A stretch of 40,238 bases of DNA from Prochlorococcus sp. AG-347-M23 (GCA_003278855.1 QCCU01000013.1:1-40238), one strand, 5' to 3'. Counted from the stretch's first letter, positions 1 through 9,505 are shown. Notes: generated by a model from the letters alone, not told the origin. Made by a program: numbers and translations.

Positions 1-95
1 GAGGAGTCTACAGAGACTTTGGTCTTTGCAGGAATCAGTTGAGACAAAGAGCTCATAACGGAGAGCTTCCTGGAGTAGTTAAATCAAGTTGGTAG
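1..95 (+). CDS. rpsN: 30S ribosomal protein S14, 3' end only (partial)
   Basis: Frame 3 reads from the first base of the window to a TAG at 93-95 and gives 30 residues containing [14 protein letters not shown] and ending PGVVKSSW. This is the conserved C-terminus of the small-subunit protein S14, which binds the 3' domain of 16S rRNA. The 5' part lies outside the window. It precedes pnp on the same strand, the usual picocyanobacterial order. An N-terminal S14 fragment occurs again on the minus strand at 2560-2706 (see that entry), so the left edge of this contig may sit on a rearrangement or assembly breakpoint. The identification is secure; whether an intact copy continues upstream cannot be seen. 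Confidence 0.9.
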
Positions 96-107
96 TTCAA
101 GTAAGTT

Positions 108-142
108 TTTTGTATCTTTATTGTTTTGTATAAGATACAAAA
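108..142 (+). promoter_or_regulatory. Perfect 11-bp inverted repeat in the rpsN-pnp intergenic leader
   Basis: TTTTGTATCTT (108-118) and AAGATACAAAA (132-142) are exact reverse complements around a 13-base loop. There is no T-run on the 3' side of the plus strand, so it is not a classical rpsN terminator; the T-run on its left would suit a minus-strand terminator. It lies about 125 bases before the pnp start. It could be an RNA processing hairpin like the RNase III site in the E. coli rpsO-pnp leader, but that is inference. Confidence 0.5.
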
Positions 143-265
143 TTAAAAAATTAAAATTCAATTTTGGAACGAATTTAAGAATTTTTATAGCTTATCTAAA
201 TAATTTACTCAATATGTCCCTATAAAATGTAAGAATAAATTATGTATAGATTTATAATTTAAAAA

Positions 266-2431
266 GTGGAAGGACAAAATAAGTCGATCACGTTTGACGG
301 ACGAGAGATACGACTAACTACAGGACTATATGCTCCTCAAGCAAATGGATCAGTAATGATTGAGTGCGGTGACACATCCCTATTAGTTACAGCAACAAAA
401 ACTACAAAAAAAGATTCTTCAGATTTTTTACCTCTAATTTGTGACTATGAGGAAAAACTTTATGCTGCGGGAAGAATTCCTGGTGGCTTTATGAGGAGAG
501 AAGGTCGCCCTCCAGAGAGAGCAACTTTAATCGCAAGATTAATTGACAGGCCAATGAGGCCACTTTTTCCATCATGGATGAGAGATGAGATACAAATTGT
601 TGCCTCTTGTCTCTCTCTAGATGAAAGAGTTCCAGCAGATGTTTTAGCCGTTACAGGTGCTTCAATAGCAACTTTAATTGGTGAGATTCCATTTTATGGG
701 CCAATGGCTGCAGTAAGAGTTGGTCTCATAGGAGATGATTTCATCTTAAATCCAAGTTACAGAGAAATAGAGAGAGGAGATTTAGACATTGTTGTTGCAG
801 GTTCACCTGATGGCATTGTCATGATTGAGGCAGGTGCTAACCAATTATCAGAGCAAGATACTATCGAAGCTATAGATTTTGGATATGAAGCAGTTACTGA
901 ACTTATTAAATCGCAAGAAGATTTACTTAAAGATTTAGGAATAAAACAGATTAAGCCATCTGACCCTGAAGAAGATCAAACATTGCCATCTTATTTAGAG
1001 AAAAATTGCACAAAACCGATCGAGTTAGTTTTAAAGAAATTTGATCTTTCAAAGGAAGAAAGAGATCTTGAACTCGAAAAAATAAAAATTGAGACTCAAG
1101 GTAAAATCGAATCTTTGAAAGAGGACAACCAATTAAAAGTTCTTTTATCAGAAAATGATAAGTTATTAAGTGTTGACTTTAAAAAACTCACTAAGAAATT
1201 AATGAGGTTGCAAATCATAAATGATGGGAAAAGAGTTGATGGAAGAGATCTCGACGAAGTTAGAAAAATATCTGCTTCAGCCGGAATTCTTCCAAAAAGA
1301 GTCCATGGATCGGCTTTATTTCAAAGAGGTTTAACCCAAGTTTTATCTACAACTACTTTAGGTACTCCTAGTGATGCTCAAGAAATGGACGACCTCAATC
1401 CAAGCACAGAAAAAACTTATCTCCATCACTATAATTTCCCTCCATATTCAGTAGGAGAAACAAGACCAATGAGAACTCCTGGAAGAAGAGAAATTGGCCA
1501 TGGAGCATTAGCTGAGAGAGCAATAATCCCTGTATTACCTGGCAAAGAAACGTTCCCTTATGTTCTAAGGGTAGTTAGCGAAGTTTTAAGCTCCAACGGA
1601 TCAACTTCAATGGGTTCTGTATGTGGAAGCACGCTTTCATTATTAGATGCAGGGGTTCCTCTCAAGTCTCTCGTAAGTGGAACTGCCATGGGCTTAATCA
1701 AGGAAGGTAAAGAAGTACGAATTCTTACAGATATTCAAGGCATTGAAGACTTTCTTGGAGATATGGACTTTAAAGTTGCAGGAACTGATAAGGGCATAAC
1801 AGCTTTACAAATGGATATGAAAATTACAGGTTTACCTGTCTCTATTATTTCTGATGCGATTAAAAAAGCACGTCCTGCAAGATTACATATTTTAGAAAAG
1901 ATGCAAGCAGCAATAGATAAGCCTCAAGAATCACTTTCTCCTCATGCTCCCCGACTATTAAGCTTTAGAATTGACCCCGAGCTTATAGGAACAGTTATTG
2001 GTCCTGGAGGAAGAACTATTAAAGGAATCACTGAAAGAACTAATACAAAAATAGATATAGAAGATGGTGGGATTGTTACTATTGCTTCTCATGACGGTGC
2101 CGCGGCAGAAGAAGCTCAAAAGATAATAGAGGGATTAACGCGTAAGGTGCATGAAGGCGAGATTTTCTCTGGAGTTGTAACAAGAATAATACCGATAGGT
2201 GCTTTCGTAGAAATATTACCAGGCAAAGAAGGAATGGTTCACATTTCTCAGTTATCTGAGGCAAGGGTTGAGAGAGTCGAAGATGTAGTTAGACAAGGAG
2301 ATGAGGTGACCGTGAGAGTTAGAGAAATTGACAGCAGAGGGAGAATCAATCTCACTTTAAGAGGCGTAGGTCAAAATAATGGAATGTCTTATCCAGAACC
2401 AACCCCTACTCCAGTTGCTCCGCTTAATTAA
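266..2431 (+). CDS. pnp: Polyribonucleotide nucleotidyltransferase (PNPase)
   Basis: This is a phosphorolytic 3'-5' exoribonuclease that degrades RNA to nucleoside diphosphates and can also add heteropolymeric tails; it acts as a trimer in the cytoplasm. The 721 residues show the full family layout: a first RNase PH-like core from about residue 10, an alpha-helical linker near 240-310, a second catalytic core about 320-545, a KH domain near 565-625 with the GxxG loop in [11 protein letters not shown], and an S1 domain near 630-700 with [12 protein letters not shown]. The start is GTG at 266 with only weak ribosome-binding sequence. It follows rpsN and ends 3 bases before the convergent cysQ remnant. 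An inverted repeat in its leader (108-142) may matter for autoregulation. Confidence 0.97.
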   Translation: MEGQNKSITFDGREIRLTTGLYAPQANGSVMIECGDTSLLVTATKTTKKDSSDFLPLICDYEEKLYAAGRIPGGFMRREGRPPERATLIARLIDRPMRPLFPSWMRDEIQIVASCLSLDERVPADVLAVTGASIATLIGEIPFYGPMAAVRVGLIGDDFILNPSYREIERGDLDIVVAGSPDGIVMIEAGANQLSEQDTIEAIDFGYEAVTELIKSQEDLLKDLGIKQIKPSDPEEDQTLPSYLEKNCTKPIELVLKKFDLSKEERDLELEKIKIETQGKIESLKEDNQLKVLLSENDKLLSVDFKKLTKKLMRLQIINDGKRVDGRDLDEVRKISASAGILPKRVHGSALFQRGLTQVLSTTTLGTPSDAQEMDDLNPSTEKTYLHHYNFPPYSVGETRPMRTPGRREIGHGALAERAIIPVLPGKETFPYVLRVVSEVLSSNGSTSMGSVCGSTLSLLDAGVPLKSLVSGTAMGLIKEGKEVRILTDIQGIEDFLGDMDFKVAGTDKGITALQMDMKITGLPVSIISDAIKKARPARLHILEKMQAAIDKPQESLSPHAPRLLSFRIDPELIGTVIGPGGRTIKGITERTNTKIDIEDGGIVTIASHDGAAAEEAQKIIEGLTRKVHEGEIFSGVVTRIIPIGAFVEILPGKEGMVHISQLSEARVERVEDVVRQGDEVTVRVREIDSRGRINLTLRGVGQNNGMSYPEPTPTPVAPLN

Positions 2432-2434
2432 ATA

Positions 2435-2574
2435 CTAGAGAGGATAAATTCCGTTATCTTCAATAATTTGCTTTATCTCGAGACAAACACTCCCGTGATT
2501 AATCCTACTACTTGTAGCAACTAGAATTCCCCCCTGTTCGAAATTAGTTTGACCATAAGTTAGTTCTTCATTCT
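2435..2574 (-). pseudogene. cysQ: 3' fragment of cysQ (3'(2'),5'-bisphosphate nucleotidase), truncated at a junction
   Basis: Read on the minus strand, this frame gives about 45 residues including [19 protein letters not shown] and ending EIKQIIEDNGIYPL before a TAG. This matches the C-terminal end of the CysQ/inositol-monophosphatase family, whose members hydrolyse adenosine 3',5'-bisphosphate in sulfur metabolism. CysQ is normally about 300 residues, so most of it is missing. The 5' side is replaced at about 2570-2574 by the N-terminal half of rpsN. Its stop lies 3 bases from the convergent pnp stop, which is the undisturbed half of the expected pnp-cysQ neighbourhood. The assignment of this short piece rests on motif recall, so it is fairly but not fully certain. 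Confidence 0.65.
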
Positions 2575-2706
2575 ATGTATTTCTAATCTTTCCATGGGGT
2601 CTTTTGCAGCATTGAATTCATCTAATAATGATTTTCTTTTTGCAGCATATTTCTGTACAAGCTTTTTGCGTTTGACTTCTCTCGCAATCATGGACTTTTT
2701 TGCCAT
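2560..2706 (-). pseudogene. rpsN: 5' fragment of rpsN (S14 N-terminus) fused to cysQ sequence
   Basis: The ATG at 2706 opens a frame whose first 45 residues, starting [15 protein letters not shown] and ending [10 protein letters not shown], are the N-terminal half of ribosomal protein S14. The frame then runs through three unrelated residues to a TAA at 2560. The foreign sequence from about 2571 is the reading frame of cysQ in another phase. Because the C-terminal half of S14 is at 1-95 on the opposite strand, the two halves flank an inverted pnp segment of about 2.5 kb. rpsN is essential, so a chimeric assembly or amplification artefact is more likely than a living cell with this arrangement. 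It sits directly upstream of rseP, the expected rpsN neighbour. Confidence 0.85.
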
Positions 2707-2766
2707 TTAGTGTAGTTTTAAACTTTTATCTATATTAACAGCTTGGATAACAATTTTTAAATTTAT

Positions 2767-3846
2767 TTATTGGTTTAATAATCTTTGTACTACTAAAAGT
2801 TGACTAGTATCCCTAATTATAAGCAACACACTAAGTCCAACTAAAAGAAAGAAACTTGATTGAGTAACAACCATTTGTACCTTAACTGGTACTGGTTTCC
2901 CCCTAAAACCTTCAATTAGAGTGAAAACAAGTTGTCCACCATCTAATAGTGGTAAAGGTAAAGAATTAAGAACTGCTAAATTTATAGAAATTAGGGCGGC
3001 AAATAATAATATCCCTGTTCCTCCTTGTTGTGAAAGTTGAGCACCAATTTCAACGATTTTGACGGGCCCACTTAATTGTTGAGCTGTTGAGGAGAAATTT
3101 GTTATTAATCCTTTATAACCCTGTATTGTTTTTACCAAAAGTGATGAAAACTCATTATTTGTGTATTTAAAAAGTTCTAATATATTTTTCGTCTTTTTAG
3201 TTTCTTTTTTAATATTAGGTTGTAATTGAGCTCCTATAGTACCCTTACCATCTATGTTTTTTGGGACCAAAGTTAAATCTTGCAAAGCCCCATCTCGATC
3301 AATTGTTATCGAAATTGGGTTCTCTGATGAATTTTGAATCTCTTTTACTAATTCAGAAACTGCTTTATCGCCAACTCCTAAAGTACTGCTTTCAACTTTT
3401 AAGATTTTATCTCCTGCTTGTAAGCCAGCAAGAGAAGCAGCCTTGTCAGGCTGAGTAGCCAAAACTAAAATTCCAGGCTCTGGATCAAATGGAATCCCAA
3501 TAGTAGTTACATTTAAAATTAAGATAATATATGCGAGAATTAAATTAGCGAATACCCCAGCGGATATAACAATTACTCTTTGAATAACTGGTCTATTTTT
3601 TAAAAGATTTGGATCTTTAGGGTCAATATTATTTATTTCTTCATCAGGAAAGGAAACAAAGCCGCCTAAGGGAAAGGCTCTAAGTGAATAGGTTATATCT
3701 TTATATCTTTTTTGAATTATTGATGGTCCAAAACCGATTGAAAAACCATCAACATAGATACCTTGCAAAATTGCAGCAAGAAAATGTCCCATCTCATGAA
3801 AAAAAATGAGAAATCCAAGAACTGTTATTGAGGTTAAGACGTTCAT
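2767..3846 (-). CDS. rseP: Site-2 metalloprotease, RseP/S2P family
   Basis: This intramembrane zinc protease cleaves transmembrane substrates such as anti-sigma factors or signal-peptide remnants within the membrane. The 359 residues show the HExxH motif as HEMGH at 17-21 in the first membrane segment, a PDZ domain at about 125-200 (LAGLQAGDKILKVES), and the second metal-ligand motif LDGGQ at 301-305 within a hydrophobic region, followed by a last membrane segment near 330-350. This is the compact single-PDZ form typical of cyanobacteria. It lies 9 bases downstream of serS on the same strand and was probably followed by rpsN before the junction at about 2570. The substrate cannot be read from the sequence. 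Confidence 0.93.
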   Translation of the reverse strand: MNVLTSITVLGFLIFFHEMGHFLAAILQGIYVDGFSIGFGPSIIQKRYKDITYSLRAFPLGGFVSFPDEEINNIDPKDPNLLKNRPVIQRVIVISAGVFANLILAYIILILNVTTIGIPFDPEPGILVLATQPDKAASLAGLQAGDKILKVESSTLGVGDKAVSELVKEIQNSSENPISITIDRDGALQDLTLVPKNIDGKGTIGAQLQPNIKKETKKTKNILELFKYTNNEFSSLLVKTIQGYKGLITNFSSTAQQLSGPVKIVEIGAQLSQQGGTGILLFAALISINLAVLNSLPLPLLDGGQLVFTLIEGFRGKPVPVKVQMVVTQSSFFLLVGLSVLLIIRDTSQLLVVQRLLNQ

Positions 3847-3855
3847 TAAATTATA

Positions 3856-5133
3856 TTAGGCAGTTTTTAAAAAATTTGATCCAAAATATGGAACTAGAGC
3901 ATCTGGAATTTTTACACTACCATCCGTTTGTTGACCATTCTCAAGAATGGCAGCCATAGTTCTTCCAATTGCAAGCCCACTACCGTTTAAGGTATGCAGA
4001 TATGTATTTTTTTTATCAATTTTTGCTCTTATTGATGATCTACGGGCTTGAAAGTCTAAACAATTGCTACAACTTGAAATTTCCCTGTAACATTTACTAC
4101 TTGGTAGCCAGACTTCAAGATCAAAAGTTCTGCTTGAAGAAAAACCTAAGTCTCCAGTACAAATATCAACTAATCTGTAAGGTAGATTGAGCTTTTTTAA
4201 AATACTTTCTGCATCTAAAGTGATCTTTTTATGAGCTTCAATAGATTTACTTGGATCACAAAACCAATAAAGTTCAACCTTATTAAATTGATGAAGTCTT
4301 ATTAAACCTTTAGTATCCCTTCCATAACTTCCAGCTTCTCTCCTAAAACATGGGCTATATGCAACATACTTAAGGGGTAATTGCTTTGAATCAATAATAT
4401 CATTTCTATGAAAAGCAGTTAGTGGGACTTCAGCAGTTGGAGAAAGCCATAGGTCGTCATTAGAACACTTAAAACTTTCATTTGAAAATTTAGGTAATTG
4501 ACCAGATCCGGTAAGACTTTCTGAATTAACTAAAGCAGGAGGCATTAACTCTAAATAACCATTGTTAGTATGAATGTCGAGCATAAAATTTATTAATGCC
4601 CTCTCTAATCTGGCCCCATTACCAATAAGTGTAATAAAACGACTTTTTGATATTTTAGTTGATTTGACAGAATCAAAAAGATTCAGACTTTCTCCTATTT
4701 CCCAGTGAGATTTAAGATTTTCTTTTGCTAACGGATCTCCCCAAGTTTTTAACTGGACATTATGACTTTCATCTTTCCCAATAGGAGCATCTTTGCTAGG
4801 TAAATTTGGTAGATTACAAATTTCTTGATGTATATTTTTATCTAAGGTTCTTTTCCTTTCTTCAAATTCTGAAATTTTAGTTCTGTATTCATTTCCTTTC
4901 TTCTTTAAATTATTTACTTCTGGAGAATCATTGTTTTTAGATTTACTGATTTCTTGACCAATCAATTTACTTAACTTTTTACTCTCAGATTGAAGACAGG
5001 ATATTTCTATATCAATTTCCTTTTTTTGAAGAGTTAATTCTTGTATTTGGGAAATATTAAAAACTTTTCCTCTTAAGGATAAACTTTCTTCAACTGACGT
5101 TGGATTTTCTCTTATTAATTTTTGATCTAACAC
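3856..5133 (-). CDS. serS: Seryl-tRNA synthetase
   Basis: This class II aminoacyl-tRNA synthetase charges tRNA-Ser with serine. The 425-residue product has the expected N-terminal long antiparallel coiled coil (about residues 30-105, rich in K/E/L), which contacts the long variable arm of tRNA-Ser. It is followed by the catalytic core with motif 2 ([15 protein letters not shown] and the downstream HQFNKVE) and motif 3 ([16 protein letters not shown]) near the C-terminus. Length is normal for the family. It is followed by rseP after 9 bases on the same strand, consistent with cotranscription. The only tRNA in this window is also a serine tRNA, at 26.7 kb, with no obvious functional link to the position. 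Confidence 0.97.
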   Translation of the reverse strand: MLDQKLIRENPTSVEESLSLRGKVFNISQIQELTLQKKEIDIEISCLQSESKKLSKLIGQEISKSKNNDSPEVNNLKKKGNEYRTKISEFEERKRTLDKNIHQEICNLPNLPSKDAPIGKDESHNVQLKTWGDPLAKENLKSHWEIGESLNLFDSVKSTKISKSRFITLIGNGARLERALINFMLDIHTNNGYLELMPPALVNSESLTGSGQLPKFSNESFKCSNDDLWLSPTAEVPLTAFHRNDIIDSKQLPLKYVAYSPCFRREAGSYGRDTKGLIRLHQFNKVELYWFCDPSKSIEAHKKITLDAESILKKLNLPYRLVDICTGDLGFSSSRTFDLEVWLPSSKCYREISSCSNCLDFQARRSSIRAKIDKKNTYLHTLNGSGLAIGRTMAAILENGQQTDGSVKIPDALVPYFGSNFLKTA

Positions 5134-5255
5134 TATTTTTTTTTATACCTTAATTAAAATAGTTAATCTAAATTCAATATTAGGGATTTTTGACTAAAAA
5201 TTAACTAAATTAATGATTCCTAACTTACGGATTAGTTTTAGATAGAAATTTTTAA

Positions 5256-6722
5256 CTATGATGCAGATCGAGCCCGCCCTGTAGTTGACCATTCTTTTAG
5301 TAAATTAATTTGCTCCTTAGCTGTTCTAGATAAGGGAACTAATTCAGAAACTGCCTTTATTAAATCTTTTTCCAAAAGCTCTCTATTTTCAGAGAATGAA
5401 ATATGCATCCCCTCTATCACTGCTTGTTCAAGTTCTGCACCTGAAAATCCATCTGTTCTATCTATGATAGTGGAAAGAGGAAACCTGTAACTTGGTCTTC
5501 TTTTTTTTAAATGCAAATCCAGAATACTTAATCTTTCTTCAGAATTTGGTAAGTCAAGAAAAAATATTTCATCAAACCTACCTTTTCTTAATAATTCAGC
5601 GGGAAGCTTATCTATAGCATTTGCGGTAGCAATGACAAATACGGCGGATTCTTTTTCAGCCATCCAAGTTAGCAAACTTGCCAAAACCCTTTGACTTGTT
5701 CCTCCATCACTTCTAGCATCGCCACCAAAACCCTTGTCAATTTCATCGATCCAAAGGATACAAGGAGACATGGCCTCAGCTCTTGATATTGCTTCTCTTG
5801 TTCTTGCCTCGCTTGAGCCAACAAGGCTAGAAAATAGTCTTCCAACATCTAGCCTAAGCAGCGGCATAGACCAACTCTTAGAAATTGATTTTGCGGTTAG
5901 CGATTTCCCTGTTCCTTGAGCTCCAACGAGTAAGACTCCTTTAGGAATAGGCAATCCATAGTCTCTAGCTTCTTTAGAAAAAGCCCTATATCTTTGTTTA
6001 AGCCAAACTTTTAAAACATTTAAACCACCAATATCATCTTGACTTGATTTAGCTTCGAAAAATTCTAGAATTTCACTTCTGGCGATTACTTGTTTTTTCT
6101 CTTCAAGAATATCTTTAATATCTTCTTTACTTATTTTTCCTCTTTGAGCAAGGGCCTTTGCAGTGACTTGCTTTACTTTTATTTCGGTCAGTCCACTTGA
6201 AGCTATAGAAAGTTCGTTTAAGTCTTGTTCCTCTAGATTAGAATTAGTATTGATAGCGATTTGTTTTATTAGATTTTTCAATTCTCTTTGATCAGGTAAA
6301 GGTAAATTTATAATTGCCATTAATTCATCTAACTCTTCTGATGATGGAAATAAATGAGAACTAATAATTAAATTATGACTAGTTTTTTTAAGCTCTGAGA
6401 ATAGTTCTTTGATAGTTCTATTGATAGATGGATCATCATAAAATTTATGAAAATCTTTAACTAATAAAACTGTTGAAACTTCAGTATTTTGTTCTTTAAG
6501 CCAATTAAGTACTCCTAACGGATTGTTAGAAAATTTACCTTCTTCATTTATTAATCCTTTTATACCGCTAACACAATCCCAGGAAACAAATTTTTTTATA
6601 TTTAGTCTTTCACAAGATAGATTAATTAATTTATCTAATCTTTCCTCTTCTTTTGTCCTAATCCAAATTAATGAAGTTCTTGATTTTATAAGTAATTCTA
6701 AATTTCTACACCAAGAATTCAT
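5256..6722 (-). CDS. ycf46: Ycf46-type AAA+ ATPase
   Basis: This 488-residue protein has a poorly conserved N-terminal domain (1-220) and one AAA+ module. Walker A is GAQGTGKS (267-274), Walker B is ILWIDEID (322-329), and a pore-loop/sensor region is followed by an arginine-finger region RKGRFDE (379-385) and a lid helix ending near 460. The layout fits Ycf46, a protein conserved in cyanobacteria and some plastids and linked in the literature to photosynthesis and CO2-uptake control; its substrate is not established. It lies between yidC and serS on the same strand, 15 bases after the yidC stop side and about 120 bases before serS. The AAA+ call is certain and the Ycf46 subfamily call is strong. 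Confidence 0.88.
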   Translation of the reverse strand: MNSWCRNLELLIKSRTSLIWIRTKEEERLDKLINLSCERLNIKKFVSWDCVSGIKGLINEEGKFSNNPLGVLNWLKEQNTEVSTVLLVKDFHKFYDDPSINRTIKELFSELKKTSHNLIISSHLFPSSEELDELMAIINLPLPDQRELKNLIKQIAINTNSNLEEQDLNELSIASSGLTEIKVKQVTAKALAQRGKISKEDIKDILEEKKQVIARSEILEFFEAKSSQDDIGGLNVLKVWLKQRYRAFSKEARDYGLPIPKGVLLVGAQGTGKSLTAKSISKSWSMPLLRLDVGRLFSSLVGSSEARTREAISRAEAMSPCILWIDEIDKGFGGDARSDGGTSQRVLASLLTWMAEKESAVFVIATANAIDKLPAELLRKGRFDEIFFLDLPNSEERLSILDLHLKKRRPSYRFPLSTIIDRTDGFSGAELEQAVIEGMHISFSENRELLEKDLIKAVSELVPLSRTAKEQINLLKEWSTTGRARSAS

Positions 6723-6737
6723 TATTTAGGATTAAGA

Positions 6738-7880
6738 CTATTTTTTACTGTTAGGTTCAAAAGGTAATCTTTTATCTGAGATAGTTGATGCAGAAGTTGT
6801 TATGACTTCATTTTTTGCTGATAATTGTTGATCCAAAATTTTCTGTAGATTCTCAGGAAGAGTTTCTTTATTAAGCAGAAAAGTCTGAAATGCCTGGAAA
6901 ATATTAGCAACAACCATGTAGAGTAAGACTCCGGCTGGTAGTGGGAAAAACAGAAACATTCCAGTAATCATAACTGGTGTAATTTTATTTGCTGTTGATT
7001 GCTGTGGATTCGCAGGCATTCCCTGACTTGATAAAACTTGAGAGAGAAGTAAGGTTAATCCAAAGGCACCAACTAATGCAGCAATATCCCAATTAATTGC
7101 CCCATCAACATAAAAACCAACTTGACCAAGAGCTTTAATAAATAAAAAACCACTTTTAGCAGCTAGACCAGGAATTTTCGCCTCGATTGTTGCATCACCT
7201 GGTTTAATTGCTGTTACTGTACCGTCTTGGGAAACTTTAAGATTTTCAGATCCTTTAGAAACTTTCCAAGTGGGGAGGAATTTAGATCCGTTGTCGTATT
7301 TAGATAAAACTTCTGAATAGCTATTACCATTTGTTGTTTGTAAATTTACTTTTATGGATTCTTCTGTTCCTAATTTTGTTCCACTAGGGATTGTGGCTAC
7401 AACAGGAAAATGTGATTTTTCTGTGATAAATATAGAGTGACGTGGGGATTTATAAGGTTTTGGATCAATGGCTGCTACTTGATCCTGTGGGACGACCTTA
7501 AGATTTATGTTGTAGGGGACATCTGCGAATGGAGACCCTCTTAGGGTTGCAAACAATGCAAATAGCACAGGCATTTGGACAATCAAGGGAAGACAACCTG
7601 CAAGAGGACTGCCAAATTCATTCATTAATTTCCCAAGTTCTTCTTGCTGTTTCTTTGGGTCACCTGAAAACTTAGATTTTATTTCTGCTTGCCTTTTTTG
7701 CATTACTGGTTGGGCAATCTTCATCCTTCTTGCACTTCTAATGGAACCAGCGCTTAGAGGAAAAAGTGCAATTCTAATAACGACTGTCAATGCAACAATC
7801 GCCAAACCATAACTAGGTACTAAACCGTAGAAAAAATCTAGAATAGGGATAAGTAGTTTTTCAGAAATGAACCCTATCAC
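6738..7880 (-). CDS. yidC: Membrane protein insertase YidC/Oxa1 with a long inserted domain
   Basis: The insertase places membrane proteins into the thylakoid or plasma membrane, alone or with SecYEG. The 380 residues start at GTG 7880. A first core helix at about 20-40 carries the conserved hydrophilic-groove arginine ([11 protein letters not shown]36). A basic cytoplasmic loop with two helices follows (45-90), then a second helix (95-115). Residues 121-250 form a large extracytoplasmic insert, and helices at about 265-280 and 300-335 close the core. The part of the insert near 205-240 ([19 protein letters not shown]) resembles a bacterial Ig-like Big-2 fold. It belongs to the rpmH-rnpA-PH-yidC block, a classic conserved order. 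The function is secure and the insert identity tentative. Confidence 0.95.
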   Translation of the reverse strand: MIGFISEKLLIPILDFFYGLVPSYGLAIVALTVVIRIALFPLSAGSIRSARRMKIAQPVMQKRQAEIKSKFSGDPKKQQEELGKLMNEFGSPLAGCLPLIVQMPVLFALFATLRGSPFADVPYNINLKVVPQDQVAAIDPKPYKSPRHSIFITEKSHFPVVATIPSGTKLGTEESIKVNLQTTNGNSYSEVLSKYDNGSKFLPTWKVSKGSENLKVSQDGTVTAIKPGDATIEAKIPGLAAKSGFLFIKALGQVGFYVDGAINWDIAALVGAFGLTLLLSQVLSSQGMPANPQQSTANKITPVMITGMFLFFPLPAGVLLYMVVANIFQAFQTFLLNKETLPENLQKILDQQLSAKNEVITTSASTISDKRLPFEPNSKK

Positions 7881-7952
7881 GATATAAAAAAGAGTGTAAT
7901 TTTACTAGACATTTTATTTTACAGGAAAAAAAGATTTTTGTAATTAATTTAT

Positions 7953-8366
7953 TTAGGATTTAGTAGCAAATCCTTCTACCTCGTTGAGATTTGGTATTTG
8001 TGATCTTTTATTTATATTTTCTTCAATAAATTTTTGCTTTTCTCTGAATAAGGGTAATGATTTCATTTCAACCTTTGATCCATCGTTGAGGATAAGAACC
8101 ATATCACCATATGAACCAAATCCCCTTGGAATAGATCTGATTTCTTCAATGTTACTTAATGAGACTTGTGTTTTGTTTTTGCCAAACCAGCCACCATCAA
8201 TAGTAATTTTTTTGTTTGTAATTTTATATCTCAACCACAATGCTCTAACTATTGCGGCAAAGGTAAATGGCAAACCAAGTAAAGTTACTCCTGCTAGTAG
8301 ATTTATTATTAAATCACCTTTAGCAGGACCTCCTTCATAAAAGGTTTCTTCATTCATGTTAATCAT
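7953..8366 (-). CDS. PH-domain membrane protein (bPH type) in the rnpA-yidC cluster
   Basis: This 137-residue protein has a hydrophobic segment near residues 18-45 (LIINLLAGVTLLGLPFTFA onward), followed by a beta-rich part (YKITNKKITIDGG, TQVSLSNIEEIRSI, DMVLILNDGSKVEMKSLP). That is the strand pattern of bacterial pleckstrin-homology domains of the DUF304/bPH class. Its start overlaps the rnpA stop by 4 bases, and yidC follows 72 bases later, so all three are probably cotranscribed with rpmH. The fixed position between rnpA and yidC suggests a role near membrane-protein insertion, but no activity is known. The start at 8366 could instead be the ATG three codons downstream. Confidence 0.75.
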   Translation of the reverse strand: MINMNEETFYEGGPAKGDLIINLLAGVTLLGLPFTFAAIVRALWLRYKITNKKITIDGGWFGKNKTQVSLSNIEEIRSIPRGFGSYGDMVLILNDGSKVEMKSLPLFREKQKFIEENINKRSQIPNLNEVEGFATKS

Positions 8367-8749
8367 TTGATTAGACGAGATTTGAACATTAATTTTTGAA
8401 ATTCCTCCAAAAGTCTACTTTTATCATTGCAGAAATCCCCCAATTTAAGGTTAACAAGTAACCAATAAGGTCTGTGGTTATTAATTTTCTGAATGTTTTT
8501 TAATAACCACTCTTGAAGAATTCTTCTTAATTTATTTCTTTCAACCGCTTTTTTTGAAACTTTTTTACTTATAGCTATTGCAATCCTAAAATTGTTTGAG
8601 GTATCTGTGAATTTATGGGTAAAGAGTATTGCTGGATTTGATCTTGCAACTTTAAATGTCATTAATTTTCCATGATATACTTTGGAGTTTTTATGAATAT
8701 AATCAAAAGTCCTGTGACCTTTTAAACGCATATCCTTGGGTAAGGCCAT
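8363..8749 (-). CDS. rnpA: Ribonuclease P protein component
   Basis: This small basic protein binds the catalytic RNase P RNA and helps remove 5' leaders from precursor tRNAs. The 128 residues show the family pattern: a hydrophobic N-terminal strand region, FRIAIAISKKVSKKAVERNKLRRILQEWL, which contains the RNR signature as VERNKLRRIL, and a basic tail. (The signature here is spread over residues about 72-100.) It sits directly downstream of rpmH, with 12 bases between, and overlaps the PH-domain gene by 4 bases. The order rpmH-rnpA-(PH)-yidC is a strong contextual confirmation. Confidence 0.95.
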   Translation of the reverse strand: MALPKDMRLKGHRTFDYIHKNSKVYHGKLMTFKVARSNPAILFTHKFTDTSNNFRIAIAISKKVSKKAVERNKLRRILQEWLLKNIQKINNHRPYWLLVNLKLGDFCNDKSRLLEEFQKLMFKSRLIK

Positions 8750-8761
8750 TAAAATTCGAAT

Positions 8762-8899
8762 TTATACAGCTATTCTTTCTCTACCTTTTTGTCTTCTGCT
8801 TTTAATAACTCTTCTACCAGTATGAGAACGCATTCTTACTCTAAAACCAGATACACGTTTTCTTTTTCTTGAAGTTCCGCCAAAAGTTCTTTTAGTCAT
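8762..8899 (-). CDS. rpmH: 50S ribosomal protein L34
   Basis: A 45-codon frame on the minus strand starts at ATG 8899 and ends with TAA at 8762. The product begins [15 protein letters not shown] and contains the L34 signature [14 protein letters not shown], ending GRERIAV. It is an extremely basic protein of the normal size for this component of the large ribosomal subunit. It leads the rpmH-rnpA-PH-yidC cluster. Confidence 0.97.
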
Positions 8900-8929
8900 T
8901 TGTTTTATTATCCTTATCTAATTTATCAC

Positions 8930-9505
8930 TTAATCGATCACAATAGTCCAGCTTCCTAAATAACTTGAAAATGATTTCCCTTTAGGTTGTCCATATGAAT
9001 GAAATTGATATAAACCTGATTTTTTGGGATTAAAGACTTTTAAGACAATCGCATAACTTTCTTTATTAGAGAGAATTGGGTTATAAGGGTAAATATCTAA
9101 GGACCGTAAACCTGATTCATCAGTCTTGATTTCGAAATCAGCTGGAATATTTTCTAAACATTTAGTATTACCCTCAAAACCACCTATTTTTACTTTGCAA
9201 AAACTAATTTTTTCATTTTTTAAAGTGGATTTAAAGGTCTTTGGAATTGCTAGATTAATTTTTAAGAGATCAGTTCTTCTATCAGATGGCCTCAAGAAAA
9301 AATAAATTGTGTTTCTAAATTTCCTTTTATTTTCTTTTTGAAACCACTTTAATCTTCTATAACTATCGTCTTGATTCCACTGGAATTCCAAACCCGCTTT
9401 AGCCTCTTGGTTATTAAAAAAAGGAGTTAAAACTAAAACTGTAGGTATGATTAAAAATCTTAAAATTTTAAGATTTAAAATATGTTTATTTGTGATTTTC
9501 AACAT
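8930..9505 (-). CDS. DUF2808-family secreted protein
   Basis: This 191-residue protein has a hydrophobic N-terminal segment (about 12-30, ILRFLIIPTVLVLTPFF) and a signal-peptidase-like site at QEAKAG (about residues 33-38), so it is likely periplasmic or lumenal. The mature part shows features of the cyanobacterial DUF2808 family: the RRTDLLKINLAIPKTF region, CKVKIGGFEG, a DIYPYNPI segment and a C-terminal HSYGQPKG...YLGSWTI beta-rich end. The function of the family is unknown. Two cysteines (CKVKIGGFEGNTKC) might form a disulfide. It lies between aroH and rpmH on the same strand with no obvious functional tie. Confidence 0.75.
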   Translation of the reverse strand: MLKITNKHILNLKILRFLIIPTVLVLTPFFNNQEAKAGLEFQWNQDDSYRRLKWFQKENKRKFRNTIYFFLRPSDRRTDLLKINLAIPKTFKSTLKNEKISFCKVKIGGFEGNTKCLENIPADFEIKTDESGLRSLDIYPYNPILSNKESYAIVLKVFNPKKSGLYQFHSYGQPKGKSFSSYLGSWTIVID

